Positions 1 through 9,581 are shown, counted from the stretch's first letter. The stretch is DNA of 64,000 nucleotides from Leptodactylus fallax (GCA_947044405.1 CAMRHE010000358.1:558001-622000), one strand, 5' to 3'. Numbers and translations are program-made. Notes: generated by a model from the sequence alone, not told the origin.

Positions 1-994
1 AATGAACGACAGATTTTTTTCTACATATTATGGTTCATAGTCATAGACATTATATTTATGAAGCAGGAATCAGAAGAGCTATATGACCGTCCCACAATTG
101 TAGTACATTGATTGTCTGATATTTTGTTGTACATACAGTAAATTGCATGAACATTTCATGAAAGCAGCATTTTTAGTGCTTTCCTATAGATTTCAGCTCC
201 AGCTGAAAAGGTTAAAAAAAAAACTTTATGTTCAGACAGATCCTTATAGTTATAGGGTAAGTATTTAAGTGTCTGCAAATACTTAGTACTCTAGACAATA
301 GTGAGAAATGATTAAACAATCATATTGTCTTATTATACAGTTAGCATAGGACAGGGATGGGCAGTCGCTGCATTCCTGATATAACTGAACTGTATCTGAC
401 TCGATGTACGGCCAGCCCATCCCTGTCCAATACTACATATCCTTCATGTAAAAAGACATCTCATAGATACATAAGTATGATGTGCACCGTAACCTCGAGG
501 TGGAGAATGCTATGTTAAATATGAAACGGAATGAATGACATATGGTGATATCTTTTCCATCAGTGGAAACAAGAAGCTAAGCCTTTTCTACACCAGCATT
601 GTCTGGTCTTAGCACAGGTTAAGGAGCACAAAGGGTGTAAGAGGAAGTGATGAGGAAAGGAAAAAGTGACTCCTCATTTTAGCCATTTACTCATTTCCTT
701 GCCTGAGTGCCAAACTGTTAGGGAATACAAAAATGAATGTTTTGTGGGTGACCACTGAAGTGGATATCCTGTGGATAGACTCTCACTACGACATATGACG
801 GTGAACCTAGCAAATGCAAATGGAACACCCACGTGCTGAGTGCAATTTTTTATAATAACTGTACTGGGAAAAAAAAAATCTATAATGGAAAATGGAAAAA
901 GAAAATACATACACATTTTTCTTTATACTAGGTTCTGGAAGAATATAAAGAAAATAGAAGACATTTCTTCACGCAACAAAATATGGTATAAAGG
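1..994. other. Flanking non-coding DNA, no gene seen
   Basis: AT-rich sequence upstream of the LTR retrotransposon. The open frames here are short, lack recognisable domains and are probably chance. The only structure I can support is the small hairpin annotated separately at 349-428. The last four bases (991-994, AAGG) are the left copy of the LTR element's target-site duplication. Confidence 0.6.
349..428. repeat. Short inverted repeat (80-bp hairpin)
   Basis: The 14-base arm GGACAGGGATGGGC (349-362) has a perfect reverse complement at 415-428. The 52-base spacer shows no feature. This size and layout fit a tiny MITE or its remnant, but I see no clear target duplication. Confidence 0.5.
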
Positions 995-1971
995 TGTAAG
1001 AGACAGCCAATGTTGTCTTAAGCTTCATTTGTCTGTATAAACTGTTAATGTTGAATGTATTTCTGTGATTCTGTTCCTTTAAGACAGCAGCCATTGTAAT
1101 TGTGACATGATGCTGGAGTGAGACCCCCCCCCTTTTATGTCAGCCTGCCTGTTCTGCAGACAGAGTGTGAGCAGAGAAGCAGGAAGTAACGAGACAGAGA
1201 GCAGCAGCCATCTTGGCAAGTGTTGTATTGAACTGGTGTGGAGATTTTTCTGTACAGCTAAGCTGTATCTTGGTCCAGAGACAAACAGAGTGTAAAGAGA
1301 CAACAGGACTAGTGAGTCCACGTGAAAGGAACTGTGCTCAGTGGCTGATCAGTGAGACTGACATTGTGACTGTGTATATGGATACCACAGATAGAGACTC
1401 GCAGTGCTGTTGATGTACTGGACAGCACCTGCTAAATCCCGGCTTACATCCCAGCTCAGTGTATGGATTCGGCAGGACTGTCAGTGTGCTGAGTGGAATC
1501 TGCTGTTGGATTACATTGCATTCAGTTGGTTTCCCTGTCTGTTAAAGAGGACTTCATTTCTCCCAAGATCCTGATAACCGTGAGGAGAGGACGCTTCACT
1601 ATAAAAGAAAGGACCGACTTTGGGCCCCACCGCGCGCTTCTACGGACTGTAAGCGGTCCACCTGGACCACTGGGGAAAAGGGGGTGCACCCAAATGTGAA
1701 GTCAGGGTCAGTTAGGGATAGTTTTGAGTATATTGTTCATTCAGTGTCCATACTGCAGAAGTGGACAGAGTAAAAGTAGAAACCATTGCAGAATTTGCCT
1801 TGAAATTGTTCATGCTATATTGTATATTTTGCTTGTCTTTAGCCCTGTCATTTTACCTTTAACTAGCCTTTATTAACTTATAGTAAATATATATTTTTTT
1901 TCTTGAACTACCGCGTGTGCGTTCATTTCTGGTTGCGGAGTCCAAACCACCTGCCTTGCTCTCGGTTCACA
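995..1971 (+). repeat. 5' LTR
   Basis: 977-bp direct repeat of 7185-8159, bounded by TG...CA. It contains a TATAAAAG box at 1600-1607, so the U3/R boundary probably lies some 25-30 bases further on. A weak AGTAAA poly(A)-type signal lies at 1882-1887, near the 3' end. Compared with the 3' LTR it has one extra C in the C run near 1130, one extra T in the T run near 1895, and A instead of G at 1188. Confidence 0.95.
1600..1607 (+). promoter_or_regulatory. TATA box of the 5' LTR
   Basis: TATAAAAG, placed about 370 bases before the LTR end, with the same sequence at 7789-7796 in the 3' LTR. It is the most likely core promoter for the full-length retroelement RNA. The transcription start is not directly visible. 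Confidence 0.6.
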
Positions 1972-1974
1972 AAT

Positions 1975-1992
1975 TGGCGTAGTTGGCAGGAT
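1975..1992 (+). other. Primer-binding site (tRNA-Ser type)
   Basis: TGGCGTAGTTGGCAGGAT lies three bases after the 5' LTR. It is the complement of the 3' end of a eukaryotic tRNA-Ser (the AGA-type acceptor ending in CGACTACG plus CCA) with one difference over these 18 bases. The tRNA match is from my knowledge of vertebrate tRNA-Ser, not a search. Confidence 0.75.
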
Positions 1993-2004
1993 CCGCTTAC
2001 CAGA

Positions 2005-3030
2005 ATGGACGGTGACGCACCCGTTCGGGAGAATGGTGCTGGAGGAAGAATGCCAGCAGGGGCTATAATGAGTCAGTTAGCTAAATTTGATGGCAATAAT
2101 ATGTCAGTGAGTATGTGGGTGGAACAGATACGAATGATACAGCGAATGTACCAGACCGCACCAGAAGTACTAGTAGAGCTAGCAATATTGACATTACAAG
2201 GGGATGCTAAGACCACGGTGATACTGAGGCCATTTGAACAAAGGCAGACATTTGAGCAAGTAGTCCAGATTCTAGAAACCATCTATGGAGAAACTGCATT
2301 GCTGGGGTCTCTGCAGGCTCGGTTCTTCCAGAGGGTACAACAGGAGAATGAAAGCCTTCCCCAATATGCAAATGCCCTACAAGAACTGCTCCGAGATATT
2401 CAAAGGAAGGAAAGAGGGGGCTCGCCAGCCTTCTGTAACCCTGATCGGACTCTCCGTGACCAGTTTGTCCTGGGGATACGTGACGGCAGTTTAACTGTGA
2501 CTATGCAGGATTTTATACGACGAGAGACTGATGCTAAATTCCATGATGTACAGGTAGAGGCCATCTCCCGTGCCAATAGTATGGTCCCGAGGCCGCAGAC
2601 CGCAGTTGGAGTTACTTTGTCACAGGGGGCTAGTTCTGGCTCAGAGACAGTAGAAAAAGGGACGGTTAAAGAAATTCTCACAGTAATGCAGAAACTGCAA
2701 GAACAAATGGAACACTTGCACACTCGTTGTGATGAGCAGTCTATGAAAATTGCAGACTTCCAGAAGACTGGAGATGAAAGGGTGAGCCATCCACACCCAG
2801 CAAGTCAGAATCACCCACCACCCCGCTGGAGGGGTGAGGATAGGACCTACCGAAGGGGTCCAAATCATTTAGTGCAGTGCTCAGGAGAAACTGAAGGGGC
2901 TTACCGAAGGGGCCCAAACAGATGGCCAGAACGACGGGGGATACGCTGCTGGGAGTGTGGACGTATGGGCCACGTTGCTGCTAGATGTCCAGAGCAGCGA
3001 CAAACTTATGAGAGACCGCCGTTAAACTGA
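2005..3030 (+). CDS. gag: Gag polyprotein of the LTR retrotransposon
   Basis: 341-residue structural protein that would form the cytoplasmic virus-like particle and package the element RNA. The start is the first in-frame ATG after the primer-binding site; the frame is open further upstream but only without an ATG. Residues about 20-200 form the capsid-like part typical of Ty3 Gag, with a helical region ending in FFQRVQQENESLPQYA. A coiled-coil-like stretch (TVKEILTVMQKLQEQMEHL) follows near residues 213-235, then a basic Arg/Gly/Pro-rich linker. One CCHC zinc knuckle, CWECGRMGHVAARC, lies at residues 315-328 as the nucleic-acid-binding nucleocapsid part. The TGA stop is embedded in a -1 frameshift signal, so a minority of ribosomes should continue into pol. 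No frameshift or stop interrupts the frame. Confidence 0.93.
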   Translation: MDGDAPVRENGAGGRMPAGAIMSQLAKFDGNNMSVSMWVEQIRMIQRMYQTAPEVLVELAILTLQGDAKTTVILRPFEQRQTFEQVVQILETIYGETALLGSLQARFFQRVQQENESLPQYANALQELLRDIQRKERGGSPAFCNPDRTLRDQFVLGIRDGSLTVTMQDFIRRETDAKFHDVQVEAISRANSMVPRPQTAVGVTLSQGASSGSETVEKGTVKEILTVMQKLQEQMEHLHTRCDEQSMKIADFQKTGDERVSHPHPASQNHPPPRWRGEDRTYRRGPNHLVQCSGETEGAYRRGPNRWPERRGIRCWECGRMGHVAARCPEQRQTYERPPLN

Positions 3031-3064
3031 AGTCCCCTGCTGCTGAAGGGCGTGTAGTAGGGGA
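3021..3064 (+). promoter_or_regulatory. Programmed -1 ribosomal frameshift signal at gag stop
   Basis: The slippery heptamer G TTA AAC (3021-3027) is in the gag zero frame and is followed at once by the gag stop TGA (3028-3030). Five bases later an 11-bp stem can form: 3033-3043 pairs with 3054-3064, including two G-U pairs, around a 10-base loop. The -1 frame is the pol frame, open from 3012 onward. Loop bases 3047-3051 (AGGGC) could pair with GCCCT at 3094-3098 to make a pseudoknot; this part is speculative. Confidence 0.8.
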
Positions 3065-6000
3065 GACTGACAAGGAGACTATGTGGGGAGAATGCCCTGA
3101 TGATGACCTGATCGCTGCAAGTCCTGTCATACAGGTGGAAATGGAGGGTATTCCGGTTACCGGGATGATTGACACGGGTTCCCAAGTAACGACCTTGAGT
3201 AGAGACTGTTATGAACGGTACTTCCGGCAACATGTGAAATATGATCCCCATACATTCGTACGAGTGGTCGCAGCTAACCAGTTACCAGTTCCGGTCGTGG
3301 GAGTGGCCTGGATGAATGTCCGGGTATGTGGCCAAGATCTAGGTAGGAAAGGCATTGTGGTGGTACAGGAGTCACATGAAGTAAAGGTCCCTGTCATTTT
3401 GGGGATGAATGTGTTAAAAGAATTAGATCAGATCCTCTTTGAAAAGAAAGGTCACGGTTATTGGAAAGAAACCACCACCCATCGGCCTACTCAAACAGCT
3501 TTCCAGCGGCTGATCCGGACATGTGGCTTACAGAAAAGTTCAGATGCACAGCGTCCTCTGGCTCGAATTTCAGTTCCTTTGCATACAAAAGTTACACTGC
3601 CACCCAGTCGGGAGACAATAGTGTCCATGCCCGTAGGCACCTGTCGGAAACTAGAGGGCATAGCTGTGTTGGTAGAACCACTGCAGGCAGCCGAAGGAGG
3701 TGTTGATCCGCTAGTGGCCCGTTCCTTGGCAATAGTTCGCAATGGAAGAGTACCACTTCGATGTGTAAACACTCAGGACCAGAGTGTGGACCTGACCCCA
3801 GGGAGGCTGCTGGCTAACATCTATGTGACTCCGGAGGAAGTAAGGAAAGTAACTCCAATGCAGCTGAAGCTGACTGAAAGGGATGAGTGGACCGTAACTG
3901 TGTCCATGGGAGAAGATGAGGAACCCACCTCTGAATGGAATGGCTGTGCAATTCGAGAACAGATGAAGATGGATGTAAGTTCATGTTCTCTGGAATGGGT
4001 GCAGAAGGTAGATGAGCTGTTGTGGGAGAACCAAGCCACCTTTGCACGGTATGCTGAAGATTTTGGATGTACCACAGGGATCTACCATGAGATTCCCACA
4101 GGAGACACCCCTCCAATTAGAGAGCGCTACCGACAAATTCCTCCACAGTTGTATCAGGAAGTGAAAGAACTGTTAGCTAAGATGCTACAGGGTGGGATCA
4201 TCCAAGAAAGCCAGAGTCCCTGGGCGGCTCCTGTGGTGTTAGTAAGAAAAAAAGATGGGTCCATCCGATTTTGCGTAGACTATCGGAAGTTAAACGCTTG
4301 CACCGTACGAGATTCCTACCCCTTGCCACGGATTGAGGAGTCCCTCTCAGCGCTAGGGAGAGCCCGGTACTTCTCCTCACTAGATCTGGCTAGTGGGTAT
4401 TGGCAGGTGCCGATGGCCACAAAAGACAAGGAGAAGACGGCATTCATCTTGCCCATGGGACTATACGAATTTAACCGGATGCCCTTCGGGTTGACAAATG
4501 CACCCGGAACGTTTCAGCGGTTGATGGAGAAATGTCTCGGTGACTTCAACTTTGAGTTCACTCTCATCTACTTGGATGACATTATAGTGTATTCTGCGAC
4601 CTTTGAAGACCATCTCCACCAGTTGGGGCAAGTATTTCGAAGATTGCGGGAACATGGGCTCAAATTGAAACCCAGTAAATGTCGGTTGTTCCAATCTGAA
4701 ATTGATTACTTGGGTCACCGCGTATCAGGAGAAGGGGTGAGACCATCAAGAGACAAGATAGCGGCTGTTCAAGATTGGCCGATACCGACTACCCTGCGAG
4801 AAGTGAGGGCGTTCCTTGGAGTAGCCGGTTACTATCGACGGTTTATTAAGGATTTCGCCAAGGTAGCAGCACCACTTAATGCTCTCCTACGAGGCACATC
4901 CGGTGGTCCAAAGAACCGGTCCGTGAAGTGGGGACCTGAACAGGAACAAGCCTTCCAGGCATTGAAGGATGCACTGACAACAGCCCCAATCTTGGCATAT
5001 GCTGATTACCACTTGCCGTTCCAGCTATATACAGATGCAAGCCTGTATGGTCTTGGAGCAGTGCTTTCCCAGCTTCAGGATGGCCAGGAGAGGGTCATAG
5101 CGTACGGCAGCCGGTCTTTGAGAGATTCTGAAAGAAACCCCGAGAATTATAGTTCATTTAAATTGGAGCTGTTGGCACTGGTATGGGCCATGACCGAGAA
5201 ATTCTCTGAATATTTGACCGGTGCTGAAGTTTTAGTACTGACTGACAACAACCCACTAGCTCACCTGGAAAATGCCAAGCTCGGGGCGTTAGAGCAGAGG
5301 TGGATAGCCCGAATGTCTACATTCAATTACCGCATTAAGTATCGGTCCAAGACAGAGAACCAGAATGCTGACGGACTTTCTAGGGTAACTGCCCAGACCC
5401 CCACAGAAGACGTGGATCATGAGTTGGAGCATGTGGAGGTGCCCGATTTCAGCAGATTTTCACAGGCCTTGACCGCCACTAATCAGTTTGAGATGGAGGG
5501 GACTGAAATGGCTCCTTTCTTTGGTCCCTCACGACAGGAATGGGCACAGATACAACAGACCCATGAGGGGCTGGCGCAGATGATCAAGTGTGTTGAGAAA
5601 GGCCAGAAGCCCTGTAGAGAGGAAAGAGAACGACTGACACGTGAGATATTATCTGTTTTGAGTCAGTGGGAAAAGTTGGAGATGAAAAATGGAGTGCTAT
5701 GCCGAAAGGTCTATTTACCTTCTGAGATCGACATTCGATACCAAATTGTGGTGCCTAGTGAACTGGCTCGCTCCTTGGCAGTTGAGGCTCATAATAAGAA
5801 TGGACATTTTGGTCATGAGAAGACCTTTCGTTGGTTACAGCGACTGATTTACTGCCCTGGTCTTCGTCAAATGGTCGAAGAAGTATGCCGCAGCTGTCGA
5901 ACTTGTGAGATCCATAAGGCAATAGAACAGAGAGCTCCCCTGCAAACCATCGTGACCCAGGAACCTTTAGAAATCGTCATGATAGACTATCTAATGGTGG

Positions 6001-7169
6001 GCCCATCCAATAGCGGACACCAGTATTGCCTCGTAATGGTGGATCACTTCACCAAATTTGCGGTGGTAACCGCCACCAAGGACCAGACAGCTGAGTCAGC
6101 AGCTCGTGCTCTGTGCCAAGATTTCATTCGAGTATATGGGTGCCCCCAACGCATCCACTCCGACCAGGGCGCCTGCTTTGAGGGACACGTAATGAAAGAA
6201 GTTCAACGTATCTACGGGATAAAGAAGTCGCACACGACTCCATACCACCCTCAGGGAAATGGGGCCTGTGAAAGATTCAACAGAACTCTGCTACAGATGC
6301 TGCGGACTCTGGAGGAAGACAAGAAGTTACAGTGGCCTCAGTTCTTGTCTGAAATGGTGTGGGCCTATAACAATCAGGTCCATTCTACAACGGGGTACTC
6401 TCCTTATACACTTCTCTTTGGGCGGTCTGGGCGAAGTATAGGAGAATTACAGTTGAATGATGTGGATGGGTTCCCTCTGAGGGATCCAACCTCTTGGGTG
6501 CGGGCGCATCGGCAGAGACTTGAGACGATCCATCGATTGGTGCGGCAGCGCCTGCAAGAACATCCCCATCCTGATAAGACCCCAGTGCAAGAAGCACCAT
6601 TGCAACCAGGCGACCTGGTGCTAGTTCGTGTCAAGAAACCCCAAGGGAAATTGGAAAGCAGATGGGAGGCTTTGCCGTATCGTGTTGTTGGCCGCAAGTA
6701 TGCGAATGGGCCAGTGTACCAGGTCCAGAAAGAAGGAACTGATTGTGTTCGAGTACTTCACCGAAATATGTTGCGCCTGTGTCATTCTGAAGGGACAAAT
6801 CACGATGGGCCTGCCAATGTGAATGAGCTCCCACAGTCAGAGAATGGAGGTGCGGAATGGGCTTCCGACGAGGAGGATGATTGTTGGCCGATCCCTGCTC
6901 CTGGGGATATTCCACCTGTGACTACTGTATCTCCGGCCTGTGCCCCCTCTGGTGCGGAATCCGCTGGTCCTTCTCAGCCCATAGCTGCAGCACCCCATAA
7001 TATACCACCGGTCCTCAGACGGACCACTAGGCCAAATGCTGGTACTCCCCCTGTTCGGTATGCGCAGGATGAGTTTGTTTGGCCTGCCATACATCGGTAT
7101 ACTACCACCCTGTGCATAAAAGTACAACCCTCTGGATATACAGTCATAGGCAGGGACTGCCAATCTTAA
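3027..7169 (+). CDS. pol: Pol polyprotein: protease, RT, RNase H, integrase
   Basis: Most likely made as a Gag-Pol fusion by -1 frameshifting, so no ATG start is needed; the first ATG in frame is at 3081, and residue numbers here count from it (1362 residues). An aspartic protease comes first (DTGS, D31). Reverse transcriptase has LDLASGYW near residue 432 and the active site YLDD at 497-500. RNase H follows (TDAS, D652). Integrase has an H-H-C-C zinc domain (HxxxxH near 903, CRSCRTC near 930) and the triad D969, D1028, E1064, with exactly 35 residues between the last two. A GPY/F-like module (residues about 1180-1230) and a Pro-rich tail end the protein; no chromodomain is seen. The frame is intact and stops right before the polypurine tract. 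Polyprotein products would act in particles and, for integrase, in the nucleus. Confidence 0.95.
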   Translation: MKSPAAEGRVVGETDKETMWGECPDDDLIAASPVIQVEMEGIPVTGMIDTGSQVTTLSRDCYERYFRQHVKYDPHTFVRVVAANQLPVPVVGVAWMNVRVCGQDLGRKGIVVVQESHEVKVPVILGMNVLKELDQILFEKKGHGYWKETTTHRPTQTAFQRLIRTCGLQKSSDAQRPLARISVPLHTKVTLPPSRETIVSMPVGTCRKLEGIAVLVEPLQAAEGGVDPLVARSLAIVRNGRVPLRCVNTQDQSVDLTPGRLLANIYVTPEEVRKVTPMQLKLTERDEWTVTVSMGEDEEPTSEWNGCAIREQMKMDVSSCSLEWVQKVDELLWENQATFARYAEDFGCTTGIYHEIPTGDTPPIRERYRQIPPQLYQEVKELLAKMLQGGIIQESQSPWAAPVVLVRKKDGSIRFCVDYRKLNACTVRDSYPLPRIEESLSALGRARYFSSLDLASGYWQVPMATKDKEKTAFILPMGLYEFNRMPFGLTNAPGTFQRLMEKCLGDFNFEFTLIYLDDIIVYSATFEDHLHQLGQVFRRLREHGLKLKPSKCRLFQSEIDYLGHRVSGEGVRPSRDKIAAVQDWPIPTTLREVRAFLGVAGYYRRFIKDFAKVAAPLNALLRGTSGGPKNRSVKWGPEQEQAFQALKDALTTAPILAYADYHLPFQLYTDASLYGLGAVLSQLQDGQERVIAYGSRSLRDSERNPENYSSFKLELLALVWAMTEKFSEYLTGAEVLVLTDNNPLAHLENAKLGALEQRWIARMSTFNYRIKYRSKTENQNADGLSRVTAQTPTEDVDHELEHVEVPDFSRFSQALTATNQFEMEGTEMAPFFGPSRQEWAQIQQTHEGLAQMIKCVEKGQKPCREERERLTREILSVLSQWEKLEMKNGVLCRKVYLPSEIDIRYQIVVPSELARSLAVEAHNKNGHFGHEKTFRWLQRLIYCPGLRQMVEEVCRSCRTCEIHKAIEQRAPLQTIVTQEPLEIVMIDYLMVGPSNSGHQYCLVMVDHFTKFAVVTATKDQTAESAARALCQDFIRVYGCPQRIHSDQGACFEGHVMKEVQRIYGIKKSHTTPYHPQGNGACERFNRTLLQMLRTLEEDKKLQWPQFLSEMVWAYNNQVHSTTGYSPYTLLFGRSGRSIGELQLNDVDGFPLRDPTSWVRAHRQRLETIHRLVRQRLQEHPHPDKTPVQEAPLQPGDLVLVRVKKPQGKLESRWEALPYRVVGRKYANGPVYQVQKEGTDCVRVLHRNMLRLCHSEGTNHDGPANVNELPQSENGGAEWASDEEDDCWPIPAPGDIPPVTTVSPACAPSGAESAGPSQPIAAAPHNIPPVLRRTTRPNAGTPPVRYAQDEFVWPAIHRYTTTLCIKVQPSGYTVIGRDCQS

Positions 7170-7182
7170 AGTGGGGGGGGAA
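7168..7182 (+). other. Polypurine tract
   Basis: AAAGTGGGGGGGGAA overlaps the pol stop codon and ends two bases before the 3' LTR. This is the expected RNase-H-resistant primer for plus-strand DNA synthesis. Only one T interrupts the purines. Confidence 0.85.
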
Positions 7183-7184
7183 TA

Positions 7185-8159
7185 TGTAAGAGACAGCCAA
7201 TGTTGTCTTAAGCTTCATTTGTCTGTATAAACTGTTAATGTTGAATGTATTTCTGTGATTCTGTTCCTTTAAGACAGCAGCCATTGTAATTGTGACATGA
7301 TGCTGGAGTGAGACCCCCCCCTTTTATGTCAGCCTGCCTGTTCTGCAGACAGAGTGTGAGCAGAGAAGCAGGAAGTGACGAGACAGAGAGCAGCAGCCAT
7401 CTTGGCAAGTGTTGTATTGAACTGGTGTGGAGATTTTTCTGTACAGCTAAGCTGTATCTTGGTCCAGAGACAAACAGAGTGTAAAGAGACAACAGGACTA
7501 GTGAGTCCACGTGAAAGGAACTGTGCTCAGTGGCTGATCAGTGAGACTGACATTGTGACTGTGTATATGGATACCACAGATAGAGACTCGCAGTGCTGTT
7601 GATGTACTGGACAGCACCTGCTAAATCCCGGCTTACATCCCAGCTCAGTGTATGGATTCGGCAGGACTGTCAGTGTGCTGAGTGGAATCTGCTGTTGGAT
7701 TACATTGCATTCAGTTGGTTTCCCTGTCTGTTAAAGAGGACTTCATTTCTCCCAAGATCCTGATAACCGTGAGGAGAGGACGCTTCACTATAAAAGAAAG
7801 GACCGACTTTGGGCCCCACCGCGCGCTTCTACGGACTGTAAGCGGTCCACCTGGACCACTGGGGAAAAGGGGGTGCACCCAAATGTGAAGTCAGGGTCAG
7901 TTAGGGATAGTTTTGAGTATATTGTTCATTCAGTGTCCATACTGCAGAAGTGGACAGAGTAAAAGTAGAAACCATTGCAGAATTTGCCTTGAAATTGTTC
8001 ATGCTATATTGTATATTTTGCTTGTCTTTAGCCCTGTCATTTTACCTTTAACTAGCCTTTATTAACTTATAGTAAATATATATTTTTTTCTTGAACTACC
8101 GCGTGTGCGTTCATTTCTGGTTGCGGAGTCCAAACCACCTGCCTTGCTCTCGGTTCACA
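7185..8159 (+). repeat. 3' LTR
   Basis: 975-bp copy of 995-1971 with one substitution and two single-base length differences in homopolymers. TATAAAAG is at 7789-7796. It ends TTCACA, followed by the right copy of the AAGG target duplication (8160-8163). Confidence 0.95.
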
Positions 8160-8163
8160 AAGG

Positions 8164-9211
8164 GTTAACAAAATGTATAAAATTACATACTTGGTCAACT
8201 GGGCCAAGACCCACAAATGGTTTGACCTCTGAATCAAGCATGGTGGAATAACTAGACACACACTATAACCACCCTTATGGTTACTGTTTTTAACAACCCA
8301 AACTAAGTGACTAAAAACCATTGAGCTGCCGCATTTATCAGCTCTTAATCAATGTATAAGGTCCAATGAACATATACAGTATTTGCACAGATATCTCCTT
8401 AAAGAGGACTTTCACCACCTCCACCAATTCTAGTTCTTAGCATCTGTTAACAGGCGCCACTCCACTGATTCCAGCATAGTTGTAATTTTTCTCTGTAGTC
8501 TTCACCATTCCTGAGCAACAAGTGCAGTTAGTTTTGATGCCTGATGTGCTATGTAAGCTCTGTAATGTCAGAAGGGCAGTGTCAGGTGGGGGGGGGGGGG
8601 TGTAAGTGTGCATGGCTCAGAGCTCCAATCAGAGGCAGTTTCAGAGCTCAAAATCACACCCTTTGCCTACTCCTGCCTGATACCGCCCTCCTGACAGTAC
8701 AGAGCCTAAATACCATATCAGGGACTAAAAGTAACTGAAACTGATTGCTCGGGAATGGTGTGGGCTAGAGGAAAAAATCCAACAAAATCCGGAATCAGTG
8801 GAGCAGTGCCACTGGATCAGAGTCATTTGGCTACACGCTGCCCGCTCTCTGCTCTTCCATATTGCCTTGCATATACAATTCCTCCCTTCCTGCTACTGTA
8901 CTTAAAAAGCCATTGCATGTGCCAGTAATATTCCCCCAGTCTATCTCTTACAGTCTGCCAGTATAAATTCAGTTTCTCCTGCCACATCCTGTGTGGGCAG
9001 TTAGGTTCCCAGCTTACTAGACTCCAGCTAAAGTATTTATGTGCACTGCTTGATTGACCTTGGCTTGTTCCTTGACTTTGTCCTGCCTGCTGCCACTATC
9101 TTCTAGCTATCTGTTTGTGACCGGCTGGTTTCTGGCCACTGAACATGTGCTGCCAGCCCTGACTTCTTGCCCATTCATTCTGTTTGCAAAACATTGCTAG
9201 TCCTGGCTATA
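8164..9211. other. Intergenic stretch with relic repeats
   Basis: No gene recognised. It contains the hairpin repeat at 8398-8812. A pyrimidine-rich stretch from about 8895 to 9195 has the look of an amphibian LTR leader (repeated CCTTGGCTTGTTCC-like and CTGCCTGCTGCC-like text), but I cannot delimit LTR ends, so this is a weak call. Confidence 0.35.
8398..8812. repeat. Hairpin MITE, truncated on the right
   Basis: The left part (about 8445-8555: CCACTCCACTGATTCC, then ACCATTCCTGAGCAA) is mirrored as an imperfect inverted repeat at about 8700-8812 (GCTCGGGAATGGTG, GGAATCAGTGGAGCAGTG). The outer left arm beginning TTAAAGAGGACTTTCACC has no mirror on the right, so the right end is lost. A run of 14 G lies in the middle (near 8588). 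Confidence 0.55.
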
Positions 9212-9579
9212 CATCTGCATCTCAATAAAGTAGAATATTTTTGAAGTGTTCATTAATTTCAGTAATTCAATTCATAATGAGCGTCTTCCATGATTGTGTG
9301 TCCTACTGAACCAGACTGAGGGACCATTTAAAGGCTTAGGAAACCTTGGCAGGTGAGATACTGAATTTACAATACTGAACTTTTTTACAATATTCTAATT
9401 TTCTTAGATTTGGGTTTTCATTACCTGTAATCCATAATCAACATTTACAGAAATAAAACACTAGAAATAGAACACTCTGTGTGTAAAGAATCTAGAAAAT
9501 ATAGGAGGTCACTTTTTTCATTTAATTACTGAAAGAAATAAACGTTTCAAAAATATTCTAATTTATTGAGATGCACCTG
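9212..9579. mobile_element. Non-autonomous Tc1/mariner-like MITE, copy 1
   Basis: The 368-bp element is flanked by TA on both sides (9210-9211 and 9580-9581). Its right terminus reads ATTCTAATTTATTGAGATG then CACCTG; the left terminus is its reverse complement with a few changes. There is no coding frame. A second copy of the same family lies in the opposite orientation at 47333-47705. TA flanks fit the Tc1/mariner superfamily; the family name is not known to me. Confidence 0.75.
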
Positions 9580-9581
9580 TA

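Larger units (their letters stand above)
995..8159 (+). mobile_element. Complete Ty3/gypsy-type LTR retrotransposon
   Basis: The element is 7165 bp and flanked by the 4-bp direct repeat AAGG (991-994 and 8160-8163). Both LTRs begin TGTAAG and end TTCACA. In order it has: 5' LTR, a primer-binding site matching tRNA-Ser, gag, pol in the -1 frame, a polypurine tract and the 3' LTR. Pol order is protease, reverse transcriptase, RNase H, integrase, which defines the Ty3/gypsy (Metaviridae) type; copia types carry integrase first. No envelope gene or chromodomain is visible. LTRs of 977 and 975 bp differ by one base (A1188 versus G7377) and by one base each in a C run and a T run, so the insertion is recent. 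Both frames are open and all catalytic motifs I looked for are present, so it may be competent. Confidence 0.95.

Noticed and set aside
1213..1699. Open frames inside the 5' LTR, repeated at 7375-7888
   Set aside because: They duplicate with the LTR, have no domain and precede the transcript's gag; likely chance frames.
1903..2004. Gag starting upstream inside the LTR
   Set aside because: The frame is open there but has no ATG; the first ATG after the primer-binding site is 2005.
3814..4116. Minus-strand frames under pol
   Set aside because: Antisense shadows of the long, motif-rich pol frame.
995..8159. Endogenous retrovirus with envelope
   Set aside because: Nothing follows pol before the polypurine tract; pol order and motifs fit Ty3/gypsy without env.
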